The notes: a model not told the origin generated them from the letters alone. DNA of 64,000 bases from Alphaproteobacteria bacterium (GCA_024640405.1 JAHEFB010000003.1:62001-126000), one strand, 5' to 3'. Shown: positions 16,245 to 25,179, counted from the first letter of the stretch. Numbers and translations: made by a program.

Positions 16245-17360
16245 ATGGTATTCAAAGCAGTTACACTACTGGCCTGCATGAGCGTTGCCCTGTCTGTGGC
16301 GGTGCCTTCAGGTGATGCGCGCCCGCGCACCCGCGAACACGGTCTGCACCAGATGTACGGCCAGCTGGTAATCAAGGGGTTTGCCGGACTGACAGCAGGA
16401 GACCGGCGTGTCCGCAAAGTGCGAAACGCGATACAACAGGGCTTGCTGGGCGGTGTAATTCTTTATCAGAAGAACATTAAGAACCCGAAGCAGGTCGCTG
16501 CTTTGACTCAGGTTTTCAGGACTGCGGATGCACGTTACACGCCAATCATCGCAGTGGATGAAGAAGGCGGTGCCGTCGAACGTCTCAACCGCCGAAAAGG
16601 TTTCAGGTACACCCCCGGCCATTTCCGCATGCAGCAGCGCAATACCGTCGCACAGGCGCGAAAACGCTATGACGGCATGGCAAAAGAGCTTGTCCGGGCC
16701 GGATTCAATACCAATCTTGGCCCGGTAGTGGATCTGCGCATTAACCCCGACAACCCTGTAATTGCCCGCAATCGCCGCTCCTTCGGCCTGCACCCGCTCT
16801 ATGTGGCGCGTTATGCACAGAGCTTTGTGGCCGCCCACGAGGCTGCCAGCATCGGCACGGCGCTGAAACACTGGCCCGGTCACGGGTCTTCCACCAAAGA
16901 CACCCACTGGCGCTTTGTTGACGTCACGAAGCACTGGAAACGGGTTGAAATAGAGCCCTACCGCCGCCTGCTGGCCAATGGCTATTCCGGCATGATCATG
17001 ACGTCGCACATCTATCACCGCGACTGGGGCAACGGCAAAGACCTGCCGGCCTCCCTGTCGCCCATCGCCATCAAGACCATGCTGCGCGACGAACTGGGGT
17101 ATGATGGCGTGGTCATAACCGATGATCTGCAGATGCGCAGTATCAGTTCAAAGCGCGACCTCGGCGAGGCCATTATCATGGCTCTGGCAGCCGGCAACGA
17201 CATTGCGCTGATCGGCAATGTGCTGGCACAAGCCCCGGAAAACCCTGATTTCGCCGTCCGCGCCATAGCCCGCGGCGTCAGGGAAGGCCGGTTGAATTTC
17301 AAGCAACTGTTCCGGTCCTGGCAGCGGGTCATCGCCTACAAGGCGCGGCTGCGGCGGTAA
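16245..17360 (+). CDS. Secreted glycoside hydrolase family 3 protein (beta-N-acetylhexosaminidase/NagZ-like)
   Basis: 371 residues. An N-terminal signal peptide (hydrophobic about 4-20, cleavage near GDA-RP) suggests export. GH3 hallmarks are ILYQKNI, VDEEGGAVERL (residues 104-114), KHWPGHGSSTKDTH (208-221, equivalent to the KHFPGHG...DSH catalytic loop of NagZ) and GVVITDDLQM, whose Asp near 293 is the nucleophile. NagZ itself is cytoplasmic, so a periplasmic version would act on peptidoglycan fragments or exogenous chitooligosaccharides. It is a single gene, followed 57 bases later by a thioredoxin-like gene also destined for the envelope. Confidence 0.88.
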   Translation: MVFKAVTLLACMSVALSVAVPSGDARPRTREHGLHQMYGQLVIKGFAGLTAGDRRVRKVRNAIQQGLLGGVILYQKNIKNPKQVAALTQVFRTADARYTPIIAVDEEGGAVERLNRRKGFRYTPGHFRMQQRNTVAQARKRYDGMAKELVRAGFNTNLGPVVDLRINPDNPVIARNRRSFGLHPLYVARYAQSFVAAHEAASIGTALKHWPGHGSSTKDTHWRFVDVTKHWKRVEIEPYRRLLANGYSGMIMTSHIYHRDWGNGKDLPASLSPIAIKTMLRDELGYDGVVITDDLQMRSISSKRDLGEAIIMALAAGNDIALIGNVLAQAPENPDFAVRAIARGVREGRLNFKQLFRSWQRVIAYKARLRR

Positions 17361-17417
17361 TGTTGCCATGACAAAACTTTGAATGCGCACGGTTGGCAGA
17401 TCGGCTATACACACGAT

Positions 17418-17810
17418 ATGACATTGTTATCGAAACCCCTCGCCGCAATGCTTTTTCTCTGCCTGATGTCGCTCAGCGTCAATGCGGCCAGTCTTGTGAT
17501 GTTTGATCGCAAGGGGTGCCCGTGGTGCGCCAAGTGGCATGCGGAAATCGGCGTTAAGGCTTACAATGCCGGGCCTGAAGGCCAGATTGCACCGTTGCGG
17601 GTGCTGGATGTCGCCTCGCCGCGCCCAAAGGACCTGAAGGACATAGGCGGTGTTGTCGGCACGCCAACCTTTGTGCTTGTCGAAAACGGCCGTGAAATCG
17701 ACCGCCTGGTCGGCTATCCCGGCAAACAGGTATTCTTTGGCCGGGTGCTGCTGATGCTCGACAAGCTGTCGGGTGCCGACAGGAAGTACAAGACCATCAT
17801 CGTGCAGTAG
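17418..17810 (+). CDS. Periplasmic thioredoxin-fold protein (SoxS-like)
   Basis: 130 residues. Signal peptide at residues 1-24 ends VNAAS, then the redox-active C34-P-W-C37 motif (GCPWCAKW), and the cis-proline loop VVGTPTFVLVENG near residue 80. The short length and placement resemble SoxS-type thioredoxins that keep periplasmic sulfur or cytochrome proteins reduced. ATG at 17418 starts the signal peptide; the longer frame from 17379 would bury it. No sox genes are present here, so the client is unknown. Confidence 0.82.
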   Translation: MTLLSKPLAAMLFLCLMSLSVNAASLVMFDRKGCPWCAKWHAEIGVKAYNAGPEGQIAPLRVLDVASPRPKDLKDIGGVVGTPTFVLVENGREIDRLVGYPGKQVFFGRVLLMLDKLSGADRKYKTIIVQ

Positions 17811-17892
17811 CCTGTATGCTTTCCCGGCCTGGCAAAGTATGCCGGGGCACTCTGGACCCTTGGCACCCATATCGCGGGGCAATAATCAATTC

Positions 17893-18405
17893 ATGCATGA
17901 GCATCCAGCCATAAAAATCACATTCCGGTTTTCGCTGGACGATTTTCGCACCTATGGAAAAATGCAGAGAAGACTGTCTCCGGTTCGCAGATATCTCGAT
18001 TACATCTTACTTGCTCTTGATCTCGGTTTCATCGTCGCTGGAATTATCACTGACCAGAGAATTCTGTGGCTATTTGGACTAACTCACGGAATTGCATGGA
18101 GCTTGTGGTTGACCCTTGGGCGACCGTGGAAGCTCAAACGGTATTTCACACAACAGCGCCTAGGCGAGCAGGACAGCCATATGGAGGCATCACAAAACGG
18201 CCTTGCCTACGACACAACGAAAGCCGATGCCAGCTTCACATGGGATACCTTCCAGGCCTTTGATGAGGGCAGCGAGCATTTCGTCCTTTGGCTGAACCGT
18301 TTTCAAGGTATCTGCATTCCCAAACGGGCATTTGCAACCGACAATGATTTGGTGGCGTTTGGCAAACTGGCACGCGCAAAAACCGCAGACAATACCCCCG
18401 CGTAG
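17893..18405 (+). CDS. YcxB-like membrane protein
   Basis: 170 residues. N-terminal soluble segment ITFRFSLDDFRTYGKM, then two adjacent hydrophobic segments (about 38-55 and 58-76, ILLALDLGFIVAGII and ILWLFGLTHGIAWSL), then a C-terminal domain containing WDTFQAFDEGSEHFVLWLN and IPKRAF, the signature of the YcxB-like C-terminal domain (PF14317). Function of the family is unknown. ATG at 17893 gives a protein of family length. Stands between the thioredoxin-like gene and an unknown gene on the same strand. Confidence 0.75.
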   Translation: MHEHPAIKITFRFSLDDFRTYGKMQRRLSPVRRYLDYILLALDLGFIVAGIITDQRILWLFGLTHGIAWSLWLTLGRPWKLKRYFTQQRLGEQDSHMEASQNGLAYDTTKADASFTWDTFQAFDEGSEHFVLWLNRFQGICIPKRAFATDNDLVAFGKLARAKTADNTPA

Positions 18406-18472
18406 AGAGAACTCGTGCTGAAAGAAAATGGAGGCCACACCAATCGGGCGCATTATCAGGGCTAGAGCAACT

Positions 18473-18868
18473 ATGAAAACCTTAGCCGAACTGAAACAAC
18501 GGCTTGAAGATCACCCGGACATTCGTTTTGAGTCGAGCGACAAGCAACTGACGATCTATGCGAGTGGCCCAGGCGGGTTCGACATTTCAGTGATCGATGA
18601 AGAAAACCAGGTGACCGTGTATTTTGAAGGTTGGCACCAGCACTTTGACACTACGGAAGAAGCCTTACAATGCGTCGGCTTTGGCCTTTCAGGTGAGTCC
18701 CGCATCAAGGTGGAACGGCGCGGGTCGACAGCTTATCGGTGGACACTCGAATACCGTGATGGAGACGACTGGAAATTCGACGGCCTAACATCTCTGGTGT
18801 TTTACCCTTTCTGGAAAACCGGATGTGTAAGCTATCTTCAGAACCACTATATTTCTGCCACTGGTTGA
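18473..18868 (+). CDS. Hypothetical protein, small soluble alpha/beta protein
   Basis: 131 residues beginning MKTLAELKQRLEDHPDIRFE. Alternating charged and aromatic residues suggest a compact beta-rich domain (GFDISVIDEENQVTVYFEGWHQHFDTTEEAL), and the C-terminus is aromatic (LVFYPFWKTGCVSYLQNHY). No signal peptide, membrane segment or catalytic motif was seen. ATG at 18473 is favoured; an in-frame ATG at 18428 would add 15 residues of unconserved appearance. Base composition is slightly lower in GC than its neighbours. Not recognised. Confidence 0.6.
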   Translation: MKTLAELKQRLEDHPDIRFESSDKQLTIYASGPGGFDISVIDEENQVTVYFEGWHQHFDTTEEALQCVGFGLSGESRIKVERRGSTAYRWTLEYRDGDDWKFDGLTSLVFYPFWKTGCVSYLQNHYISATG

Positions 18869-18971
18869 CTGGGAAGCTTCCAGCGCAGTTTGATCTGTCG
18901 CATTGACTGCGCTGACAAATCCCCCAACTGTGCAAATGGACACACCATAATCAGTTAGAGGCTAAACACCC

Positions 18972-19403
18972 ATGAATTTCGATCTCACCAACGCACTGTT
19001 CGGACTGGGCGGCGGCATTCTGATCGGCTTGTCGGCAGCCTTGCTGTTGCTGGCCAATGGCCGCATTGCCGGAATCAGCGGCATCGCCGGTTCGCTGGTC
19101 GCGTTGAAACTGCCTGCTACCTGGCGTGAAAGCGCGTTGTTCCTGGCAGGCCTTGTGGCCGCGCCTGCCATCTATGCACTGGTGGTGTCACCGCCGGACA
19201 TCAAGATAACCGGCTCCGTGCCCTTGCTGGTGACAGGCGGAGTGCTGGTCGGTATCGGGTCTCGTCTGGGATCAGGCTGCACCAGCGGGCATGGTGTGTG
19301 CGGGATTTCACGGCTTTCAAAACGCTCAATACTGGCAACCGCCACCTTCATGGCCATAGCCATCGCAACCGTCACGATTTCCCGCCATCTGATTGCGGCC
19401 TGA
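18972..19403 (+). CDS. YeeE/YedE (TsuA-like) sulfur-compound transporter, first half
   Basis: 143 residues with four to five hydrophobic segments. The conserved cysteine-bearing motif [21 protein letters not shown] (split here at residues about 96-116) is diagnostic of YeeE/YedE proteins, in which the Cys relay thiosulfate or other sulfur species across the membrane. In many proteobacteria the ten-helix carrier is encoded as two short proteins (PmpA and PmpB); this is the first. The second starts 15 bases downstream. Inner membrane. No adjacent BigR-type repressor or persulfide dioxygenase gene is visible here. Confidence 0.85.
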   Translation: MNFDLTNALFGLGGGILIGLSAALLLLANGRIAGISGIAGSLVALKLPATWRESALFLAGLVAAPAIYALVVSPPDIKITGSVPLLVTGGVLVGIGSRLGSGCTSGHGVCGISRLSKRSILATATFMAIAIATVTISRHLIAA

Positions 19404-19418
19404 AAGGAGCATACTGTC

Positions 19419-19841
19419 ATGCGCAAGCTTGTCGCCCTTGTCGCAGGGTTGATCTTCGGCCTCGGCCTCGTGGTTTCAGACATGATCAATCCGGCCCGCG
19501 TCCTCGGCTTTCTTGACCTGTTCGGCGGCGCGTGGGATCCGACGCTCGCCTTTGTGATGATTGGTGCCGTGCTGGTCATGGCCATCGCCTGGCTGCTGGC
19601 CGGCGCACGGCGGCAACCGGTTTTCGGCGGCGACCTGCCAGGGCCGGCTTCAAGCCTGATTGACGCCAGACTCATCGGTGGTGCCGCTGTTTTTGGGTTT
19701 GGTTGGGGTCTGGTCGGTCTTTGCCCCGGCCCTGCACTGGCCGGCCTGCTGGTCGGAGGTTTCTCCGTGTGGGTGTTCATCGCGGCAATGATTGCCGGCA
19801 TGGGAGCGCTGAACATAACTAATACCAAAGGAAGTACTTAG
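19419..19841 (+). CDS. YeeE/YedE-like sulfur transporter, second half (DUF6691)
   Basis: 140 residues, four hydrophobic segments. The motif WGLVGLCPGPALAGL near residue 100 contains the Cys that complements the GCTSGHG motif of the partner encoded at 18972-19403. Known as PmpB/DUF6691. The tight spacing to the first half gene (15 bases with AAAGGAG Shine-Dalgarno) shows an operon and a two-subunit carrier. Inner membrane; substrate probably thiosulfate or another reduced sulfur compound. Confidence 0.83.
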   Translation: MRKLVALVAGLIFGLGLVVSDMINPARVLGFLDLFGGAWDPTLAFVMIGAVLVMAIAWLLAGARRQPVFGGDLPGPASSLIDARLIGGAAVFGFGWGLVGLCPGPALAGLLVGGFSVWVFIAAMIAGMGALNITNTKGST

Positions 19842-19983
19842 TGACCCACTTGATGGAGTCAATAATTACTTCCTTTGGCATAAATCGCCCTGATACTGCC
19901 TGTGCACAACCTTACGTGTTGAATCCGGTTTTGGCTGCAAAAGTGTTAGGATCGCTCACCATGTAACCGGAGTGCATTGTGCG

Positions 19984-20640
19984 ATGACCGGCAAGATCAT
20001 TACCGTTACCCAGCAAAAGGGCGGGTCTGGCAAGACCACACTGGCCGCACATATTGCCGTGGCGTGTGCCAAAAACCGCCATTTAAAGACCGCCATTCTC
20101 GATACCGATCCGCAAGGCAGCCTCGGACGCTGGTTCATGGCCCGCAAGGAACACGCCAACGGGTCCGGACCGGACATGACTTTCCGCACGGCAAGCGCCT
20201 GGGGCGCGCGCTATGAAGCCCAGGCACTGGCGGAAGAACACGACATCGTGGTTATCGATACCCCGCCGAAAATGGGTGTCGACGGCAGGCCGGCCATAGA
20301 GACCGCTGATCTTGTTGTAATCCCGGTCGCCCCCTCACCGGTCGATCTGTGGGCGACCGAGCCCACCATCGAGATGACCAGAGGCGAGAAGAAACCTTCG
20401 CTGATGGTGCTGAACCGCGCCAACCAGCGCGCCCGTCTGACCGGTGAAATTGCCCAGGCCCTGAAGGAACTCGGCACCACGGCTGCTGAAACCATGATCG
20501 GCAACCGCATCATTTTCGCATCCTGCATGGGAGACGGCCGCTCGGTCATGGAGAGCCAGCGTTCCGGACTGGCAGCGCGGGAAATCCTCGAACTGACCCA
20601 TGAAATCGTCATGAGCCTGAAACAACAGGCCCCGCGTTAA
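19984..20640 (+). CDS. ParA/MinD-like ATPase, solitary
   Basis: 218 residues. A deviant Walker A motif KGGSGKTT (residues 12-19) with the signature lysine, DTDPQGSLGRW, and DIVVIDTPPKMG (Walker B) identify a ParA-family P-loop ATPase of the small chromosomal type. No parB, origin or partition sites lie beside it, so it is an orphan that may position some other cargo. ATG at 19984 follows CCGGAG at 11 bases; a GTG at 19972 is in frame. Its stop overlaps the stop of the convergent SMP-30/isochorismatase gene by four bases. Confidence 0.85.
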   Translation: MTGKIITVTQQKGGSGKTTLAAHIAVACAKNRHLKTAILDTDPQGSLGRWFMARKEHANGSGPDMTFRTASAWGARYEAQALAEEHDIVVIDTPPKMGVDGRPAIETADLVVIPVAPSPVDLWATEPTIEMTRGEKKPSLMVLNRANQRARLTGEIAQALKELGTTAAETMIGNRIIFASCMGDGRSVMESQRSGLAAREILELTHEIVMSLKQQAPR

Positions 20641-22244
20641 CCTCGCAAAGCCGCGATCACTTCATCTGTCTTGACTACCTTCGACACATTCTGCAGAGCG
20701 AAATTGATCGACGCGTTGTGCCATTCGGCATTCATGGTCGAACAGCCGTCTTCCGGGATCACCATGTGATAGCCCTTGTCGGCACCTGTGCGCGCCGTGT
20801 GCTCGATGGACATGTTGGTCCAGGCTCCGGTCTCGATGATGGTATCTCGTCCGGTCGCCTTCAATATGGTTTCCAGGTTGGTGCCTTCCCAGGCGCTCAT
20901 CCTGCACTTGGTGACCACATGATCACCGGCCTGTGGTTCGAGCCCTGATACAGGAGCCACACCCCAGGTTCCACGCACGAGTGCATTGGCGTCTCGCAGG
21001 CCTTCAAACAGCGGTGCGTTCATGGTGACACCAGGCGCACCCGCCTCGACGATGAACCAGACATGGATGACCGGGACATTTGCAGCGCGGCAGGCATCCG
21101 CCAGCCGTTTGATGTTCTCGATATTGTTCTGTTGTTTACAATGTGCCGGAGATCCGGAATCGGCGAATGCACCACCTTCCATGACAACGTCATTCTGCAT
21201 GTCCTGAATAATCAGGGCGCACCTGAACGGTTGCAGATGCAGTCCGGGGCCGGACGGTGCAGGCGCTGCCGCCTGGACCGCTGCACTGGACTGCGAAGGT
21301 GAAGCGGGCGACGATGTTGCGCCAGCGCCAACCCTCATGAACGGTTCGTTGCGCGGACCAACCCGGGTATCAACCGAGTATAGCGAGTGCGTGGCGCAGA
21401 TGAACAGTGTCCGCCAGTTGTCGCCTCCCCAGTGAATATTGGCTACCAGTTCCGGTACCTGCACCTTGCCGATCAGTAAACCCTGCGGGTTGTAGACCCA
21501 GATACCGGCTGGTGCGGTCACCCAGACATTGCCAAGCATGTCGCATTTCATGCCGTCAGGTACACCCGGCTTCATGCTGTCCTGTATCCCGGAGGCAAAC
21601 AGCCGGCCATTGGCCAGGCCGCCGCTGGCCGTCACATCGTAGACCCGGATGTTCGCCTGCACCGTATCATTGATGTAAAGCAGCTTTTCATCCGGCGAAA
21701 AACACAGGCCATTGGGCTGGGTGAACGTGTAGCGGTCTACCACCAGTTCCGGTTCAGCCCCGGGAGCTGCCCCGGCCGCAATCTTGTAGACACCCTGAAA
21801 ACCGAGTTGCACTTCGCGTTCAACCCCGAAACCCGGCATGCGGCCGTAGGTGGGATCGCTGAACCAGATCGACCCGTCCGACTTCACGATCAGATCATTG
21901 GGGCTGTTGAGTTCACGGCCTTCATAATGGCTGGCCAGCACCTGGCGGGTGCCGTCAGGGCGGAACCGGGCAACCGAGGATGTGGCATGCTCGCAGACCA
22001 GAAGGTTGAGGTCACCGTCATAGGTCATGCCATTGCCCTTGTTGGACGGATGCATGACCTCGCGCACGCCATGCCTGTCCCACCGCCGGCGCTTGTCATC
22101 CGGCATGTCCGAGAACAGCAGATACTGCTCCGCCGGATGCCAGATCGGGCCTTCCGTAAAATTGAACCCGGTTCCCAGTTGCAGTACCGGAGCGTGCTCT
22201 TCGATCAGCTCGCGAAACGACGGCTCAAGCGCCTCATGTGCCAT
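20637..22244 (-). CDS. SMP-30/gluconolactonase - isochorismatase-like fusion protein
   Basis: 535 residues in two enzymatic domains. Residues about 10-315 form a six-bladed SMP-30/gluconolactonase propeller (FNFTEGPIWHP with the metal Glu, NSPNDLIVKSDGSIWFSDPTYG, FTQPNGLCFSPDE, PDGMKCDMLGNVWVT). A Ala/Pro/Ser-rich linker (about 318-345) leads to an isochorismatase-type domain (LIIQDMQNDVV with catalytic Asp, VTKCRMSAWEGTNLE with Lys). The position of the nucleophilic Cys is Ser479 (TNMSIEHTAR). It likely opens a lactone and may hydrolyse an amide or act as a non-hydrolytic isochorismatase-like enzyme. Last gene of the long minus-strand cluster, 18 bases after the MBL-fold gene. Function of each half is inferred from family. 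Confidence 0.85.
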   Translation of the reverse strand: MAHEALEPSFRELIEEHAPVLQLGTGFNFTEGPIWHPAEQYLLFSDMPDDKRRRWDRHGVREVMHPSNKGNGMTYDGDLNLLVCEHATSSVARFRPDGTRQVLASHYEGRELNSPNDLIVKSDGSIWFSDPTYGRMPGFGVEREVQLGFQGVYKIAAGAAPGAEPELVVDRYTFTQPNGLCFSPDEKLLYINDTVQANIRVYDVTASGGLANGRLFASGIQDSMKPGVPDGMKCDMLGNVWVTAPAGIWVYNPQGLLIGKVQVPELVANIHWGGDNWRTLFICATHSLYSVDTRVGPRNEPFMRVGAGATSSPASPSQSSAAVQAAAPAPSGPGLHLQPFRCALIIQDMQNDVVMEGGAFADSGSPAHCKQQNNIENIKRLADACRAANVPVIHVWFIVEAGAPGVTMNAPLFEGLRDANALVRGTWGVAPVSGLEPQAGDHVVTKCRMSAWEGTNLETILKATGRDTIIETGAWTNMSIEHTARTGADKGYHMVIPEDGCSTMNAEWHNASINFALQNVSKVVKTDEVIAALRG

Positions 22245-22262
22245 AACGGGGTATTCCTTCGC

Positions 22263-23111
22263 CTACATCGGGAACCAGTCTCGGTTTGCCACTGTTTCAG
22301 TTATTGGCCCGGGCACGTTCATGCCAAGCCTTCCCACGACCTGCTGATGCTCGATCTTGGCTGGCCGGTCATGCACCGGCAGCAGGAATGTGTAGTTGGT
22401 CAGCAGTTTCTTGATGGCGCCCTTTTCCGCCCGTTTGGATTCAGAATGGTTGCCTGTCACGCGGGGCTCCATCCAGTTGTTGGTGTTTACATGGTTCACG
22501 ATCTGGTCGTTGAAATCATAAATCACGTCACCACAGATGCACGCCAGGCCTTCCGCAGTTTCTACGATCACATTCATTGACCCTTCAGTATGGGCACCGG
22601 CCGCCTCACACCAGACACCGGGAATGATCTCTTCCGCACCGGTTATCTCCAGGTCGAGGAACCGCATGGCTTCGGGCTCGTAAATCCGGTCAACCAGGTG
22701 CTTGATATCCGGCTTGGGGTATTGCGGATACATGATGCCGGATACCGAAAATTCCATCTCGCGGCGATTGATCACCACAGTGGTATTCATGTTGAAATGA
22801 TCGTCCTTGCCGGCATGGTCAATGTGCAGATGGGTATGCAATACATAACGCACATCACCGAGCTTCACACCATGCTTGGCCAACTGATTTTCAATCATGT
22901 TGTCGTGGAACTGCAGCCCACGCATGCCGAGGGATTCCATGATGGCGTTATCGCGATAGCCGGTATCGACCAGGATCGGATATCTGCCACCCAGAATGAG
23001 GAAACCGTAAACCGGTACCCTGCGAATTCGGCCACACTCGTGTCCCAGCACCAGGAAGCTGGTTTCCAGCTCGATATCGCCGTAATCGAGGATCTTGATT
23101 TCAAGTGCCAT
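22263..23111 (-). CDS. Metallo-beta-lactamase-fold hydrolase, AHL-lactonase-like
   Basis: 282 residues. The di-zinc motif is H94-L-H96-I-D98-H99 (within LHTHLHIDHAGKDDH); further ligands are expected at AGAHTEGSMNV (His near 188) and ICGDVIYDF (Asp near 208). This arrangement and length match the N-acyl homoserine lactonase subgroup of MBL hydrolases, which open lactone rings. In this operon a role in opening a lactone made during catabolism is more plausible than quorum quenching. ATG 23111 lies within the end of the amidohydrolase gene (overlap about 11 bases), showing translational coupling; the in-frame extension to 23213 has no independent support. Confidence 0.85.
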   Translation of the reverse strand: MALEIKILDYGDIELETSFLVLGHECGRIRRVPVYGFLILGGRYPILVDTGYRDNAIMESLGMRGLQFHDNMIENQLAKHGVKLGDVRYVLHTHLHIDHAGKDDHFNMNTTVVINRREMEFSVSGIMYPQYPKPDIKHLVDRIYEPEAMRFLDLEITGAEEIIPGVWCEAAGAHTEGSMNVIVETAEGLACICGDVIYDFNDQIVNHVNTNNWMEPRVTGNHSESKRAEKGAIKKLLTNYTFLLPVHDRPAKIEHQQVVGRLGMNVPGPITETVANRDWFPM

Positions 23112-24063
23112 GTTCGTTTTCTCCCTTTGTGGTGTTAGCCGTTTGCCGGCCTGTCCCTTTGGTTCTTCCGGGGTCGAGACCCCGGAGGTTGTAGACCCGC
23201 GCCGCGGTGTCATGAAAAATTGCCTTTTGATCTGCCCTGGACAGTCCCGAAGCCGCCTTTTTGAAGGAGCTCACCAGGTCAGCGTAGCTGGTCCAGAGTC
23301 TTTCGATTGGGTAGTTGGAGCCGAACAGGCAACGTTCGGCACCGAAAATCTCAACAGTGTCGGTTAGAATGGCGGTGATGTGATCAGCGTCGTTACGATG
23401 AATGAACGTACCGAAAGCCGACAGTTTCGACACCACGTTCGGCTCACCCGCCAGACGTTTCATGCCCTCGCGCCAGGCCGCAACTCCCTGGTCAGACAGA
23501 TCTTCAAGCATCCCTGCGTGTTGCAATATGAAGGTGACTTCCGGGCACGCCCGCGCCAGCTTCACCGCATCGCGCATCTGGCCGGAGAACACCTGCAGGT
23601 CAAACGACCAGCCATAGTCCGCCAGTTTTGCGACATTCTTCTGCACTTGCGGGTCGGCCGGCAGATCAGGCCGCGATGCAAACCGGTACATCGGTTCTTC
23701 GTGCCAGTGCAGCTGCTGGCGAATGCCGCGCATCAGCGGATTGACTTTCAGCTTCTCCAGTTGCGGGCGCACATCGCCTGCGGTGAAGTCCGCATAGCCG
23801 ACGATTGCATGCGGCCAGCCGGACCGGTCCGCCACCGATTGCACCCAGGCGGCTTCATCGGCAAACCAGTTGGGTGCCCAGTTGGCCTGCACATAAACCG
23901 ATTTCCTGATGCCGGACCCCTTGATGTCATCGAGAAATTCTTCGATCAGGTAGTCCCGCATGATGGCCTTGTAAGGACCGAAAATCCTCGGCTGTTCCGG
24001 CCCCAGCAACCAGGGCAGATCAGCCTGCCGCCAGATGTGATGGTGAGCGTCGATGATGTTCAT
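23101..24063 (-). CDS. Amidohydrolase family 2 protein (TIM-barrel metal hydrolase)
   Basis: 320 residues. N-terminal metal-binding DAHHHIW (residues 5-11), the mid-barrel FILQHAGM with a His ligand, and C-terminal CLFGSNYPIERLW, which is the common variant of the GSDxP motif. The Amidohydro-rel group includes 2-pyrone-4,6-dicarboxylate lactonase, L-fucono- and rhamnono-lactonases and decarboxylases. In context it probably opens a lactone or a cyclic amide. It starts four bases from the VWA gene stop and overlaps the MBL-fold gene downstream. The substrate cannot be specified. Confidence 0.85.
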   Translation of the reverse strand: MNIIDAHHHIWRQADLPWLLGPEQPRIFGPYKAIMRDYLIEEFLDDIKGSGIRKSVYVQANWAPNWFADEAAWVQSVADRSGWPHAIVGYADFTAGDVRPQLEKLKVNPLMRGIRQQLHWHEEPMYRFASRPDLPADPQVQKNVAKLADYGWSFDLQVFSGQMRDAVKLARACPEVTFILQHAGMLEDLSDQGVAAWREGMKRLAGEPNVVSKLSAFGTFIHRNDADHITAILTDTVEIFGAERCLFGSNYPIERLWTSYADLVSSFKKAASGLSRADQKAIFHDTAARVYNLRGLDPGRTKGTGRQTANTTKGENEHGT

Positions 24064-25179
24064 CTAGGCAGCCTCCTGCCTGAGGGACAGAACCCGCTCA
24101 CACAACGCAGTCACAGAACTGCCGTCTTCAATTGAATCTAGGAACGGCGATATCGCCTGCATTGCCGCTGTTTCCGGCTGGTACCCGGCATCGCCTGCCA
24201 ACGGCGTCAGCCAGATCAGTTTCCACGACAGCCGCGACAGTTTTTCAACCGCATCAACCAGTGTGGCATGATCACCGCGCTCAAGTCCGTCGGACAACGT
24301 CAAGACGGCAGCACCACGGGTAAAGCCGGCGAAACGCGGAATATCGATAAACGCCTGCAACGCATCCCCCAGCCGCGTACCCCCGTCCCAGTCAGCCACG
24401 ATACCGGACACAAGATTCAGTGCCTGTGCCCGGTTGCGGACCTTCATGGCCCGGGTTATCCGCGTCAGTCTGGTGCCAAGCGTGAATATCTCGATACGCC
24501 GGCCGGCCTGGGCCAGCGCATGGGCAAAGCGCAGGTAACCGTCAGTCTGATCTTTCATGGAGCCTGATACATCAATTAGCAGCACGATCCGGCGCTGGCG
24601 CAGTTTGCGCCTCAGTTTCGGCAGTTCAATCACCTCGCCGTCGCGCTGAACCGCCTGCCTGAACACCTTGCGCATGTTCCAGCCATCACCCTTGTTGGCC
24701 GCGGCACGCCGATAAGATTTGCGAACCGGAAGCTGCGCCGAGGCAAGACGCCGGAAACGACGCAGGGCGTCTGTTTCATCAGCACCGGCGAACTGGCGGG
24801 TGGACAGGATTTCGTTGCCTGTCGCCTCGCCACCTGCCTCGTTGATTTCATCGGGTTCAGGCGGTTCTCCATCGCCTTGCGCTTCTTCACCAACCAGAAA
24901 TTCATCCTCGTCCGGACCCGATGCCGGCACCGGGATCGACTGGCCGATAAACTTCATGCGGAACAGAGCATCGAATTCCGCACGGCGATCAGGCGGTGGT
25001 GCAAACATGGCCCGGCCTGCCCGCAGAATGTCGTTCATGTCACGCGGCCCCAGAAGGCCTATGGCTTCAACAAAACCCATTGTCTGTTCAGGTGCGACGG
25101 AAAACCCGTTCTCGCGCAACAAGGACGCAAACTCAACAAATGGCTCAATAGCGCGCGGCAATGGCTCGGTAATGCTCAT
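24064..25179 (-). CDS. VWA domain protein, CoxE-like
   Basis: 371 residues. The C-terminal half holds a von Willebrand A domain with the MIDAS motif LLIDVSGSMKDQ near residue 203 and a later Thr/Asp pair (GGTRLGD, LTLSDGLERGD). The N-terminal half (PFVEFASLLRENGFSVAPEQTMGFVEAIGLLG) is the CoxE/DUF58-like helical region. CoxE works with the MoxR ATPase CoxD in maturing the active site of carbon monoxide dehydrogenase and related molybdenum hydroxylases. It overlaps the moxR-like gene by ATGA, which supports a joint chaperone role for the Mo hydroxylase encoded upstream. Confidence 0.88.
   Translation of the reverse strand: MSITEPLPRAIEPFVEFASLLRENGFSVAPEQTMGFVEAIGLLGPRDMNDILRAGRAMFAPPPDRRAEFDALFRMKFIGQSIPVPASGPDEDEFLVGEEAQGDGEPPEPDEINEAGGEATGNEILSTRQFAGADETDALRRFRRLASAQLPVRKSYRRAAANKGDGWNMRKVFRQAVQRDGEVIELPKLRRKLRQRRIVLLIDVSGSMKDQTDGYLRFAHALAQAGRRIEIFTLGTRLTRITRAMKVRNRAQALNLVSGIVADWDGGTRLGDALQAFIDIPRFAGFTRGAAVLTLSDGLERGDHATLVDAVEKLSRLSWKLIWLTPLAGDAGYQPETAAMQAISPFLDSIEDGSSVTALCERVLSLRQEAA

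Noticed and set aside
22263-23111. Quorum-quenching AHL lactonase
   Set aside because: Fold and motif fit, but gene context is catabolic and no signalling genes are near; only lactonase-like is claimed.
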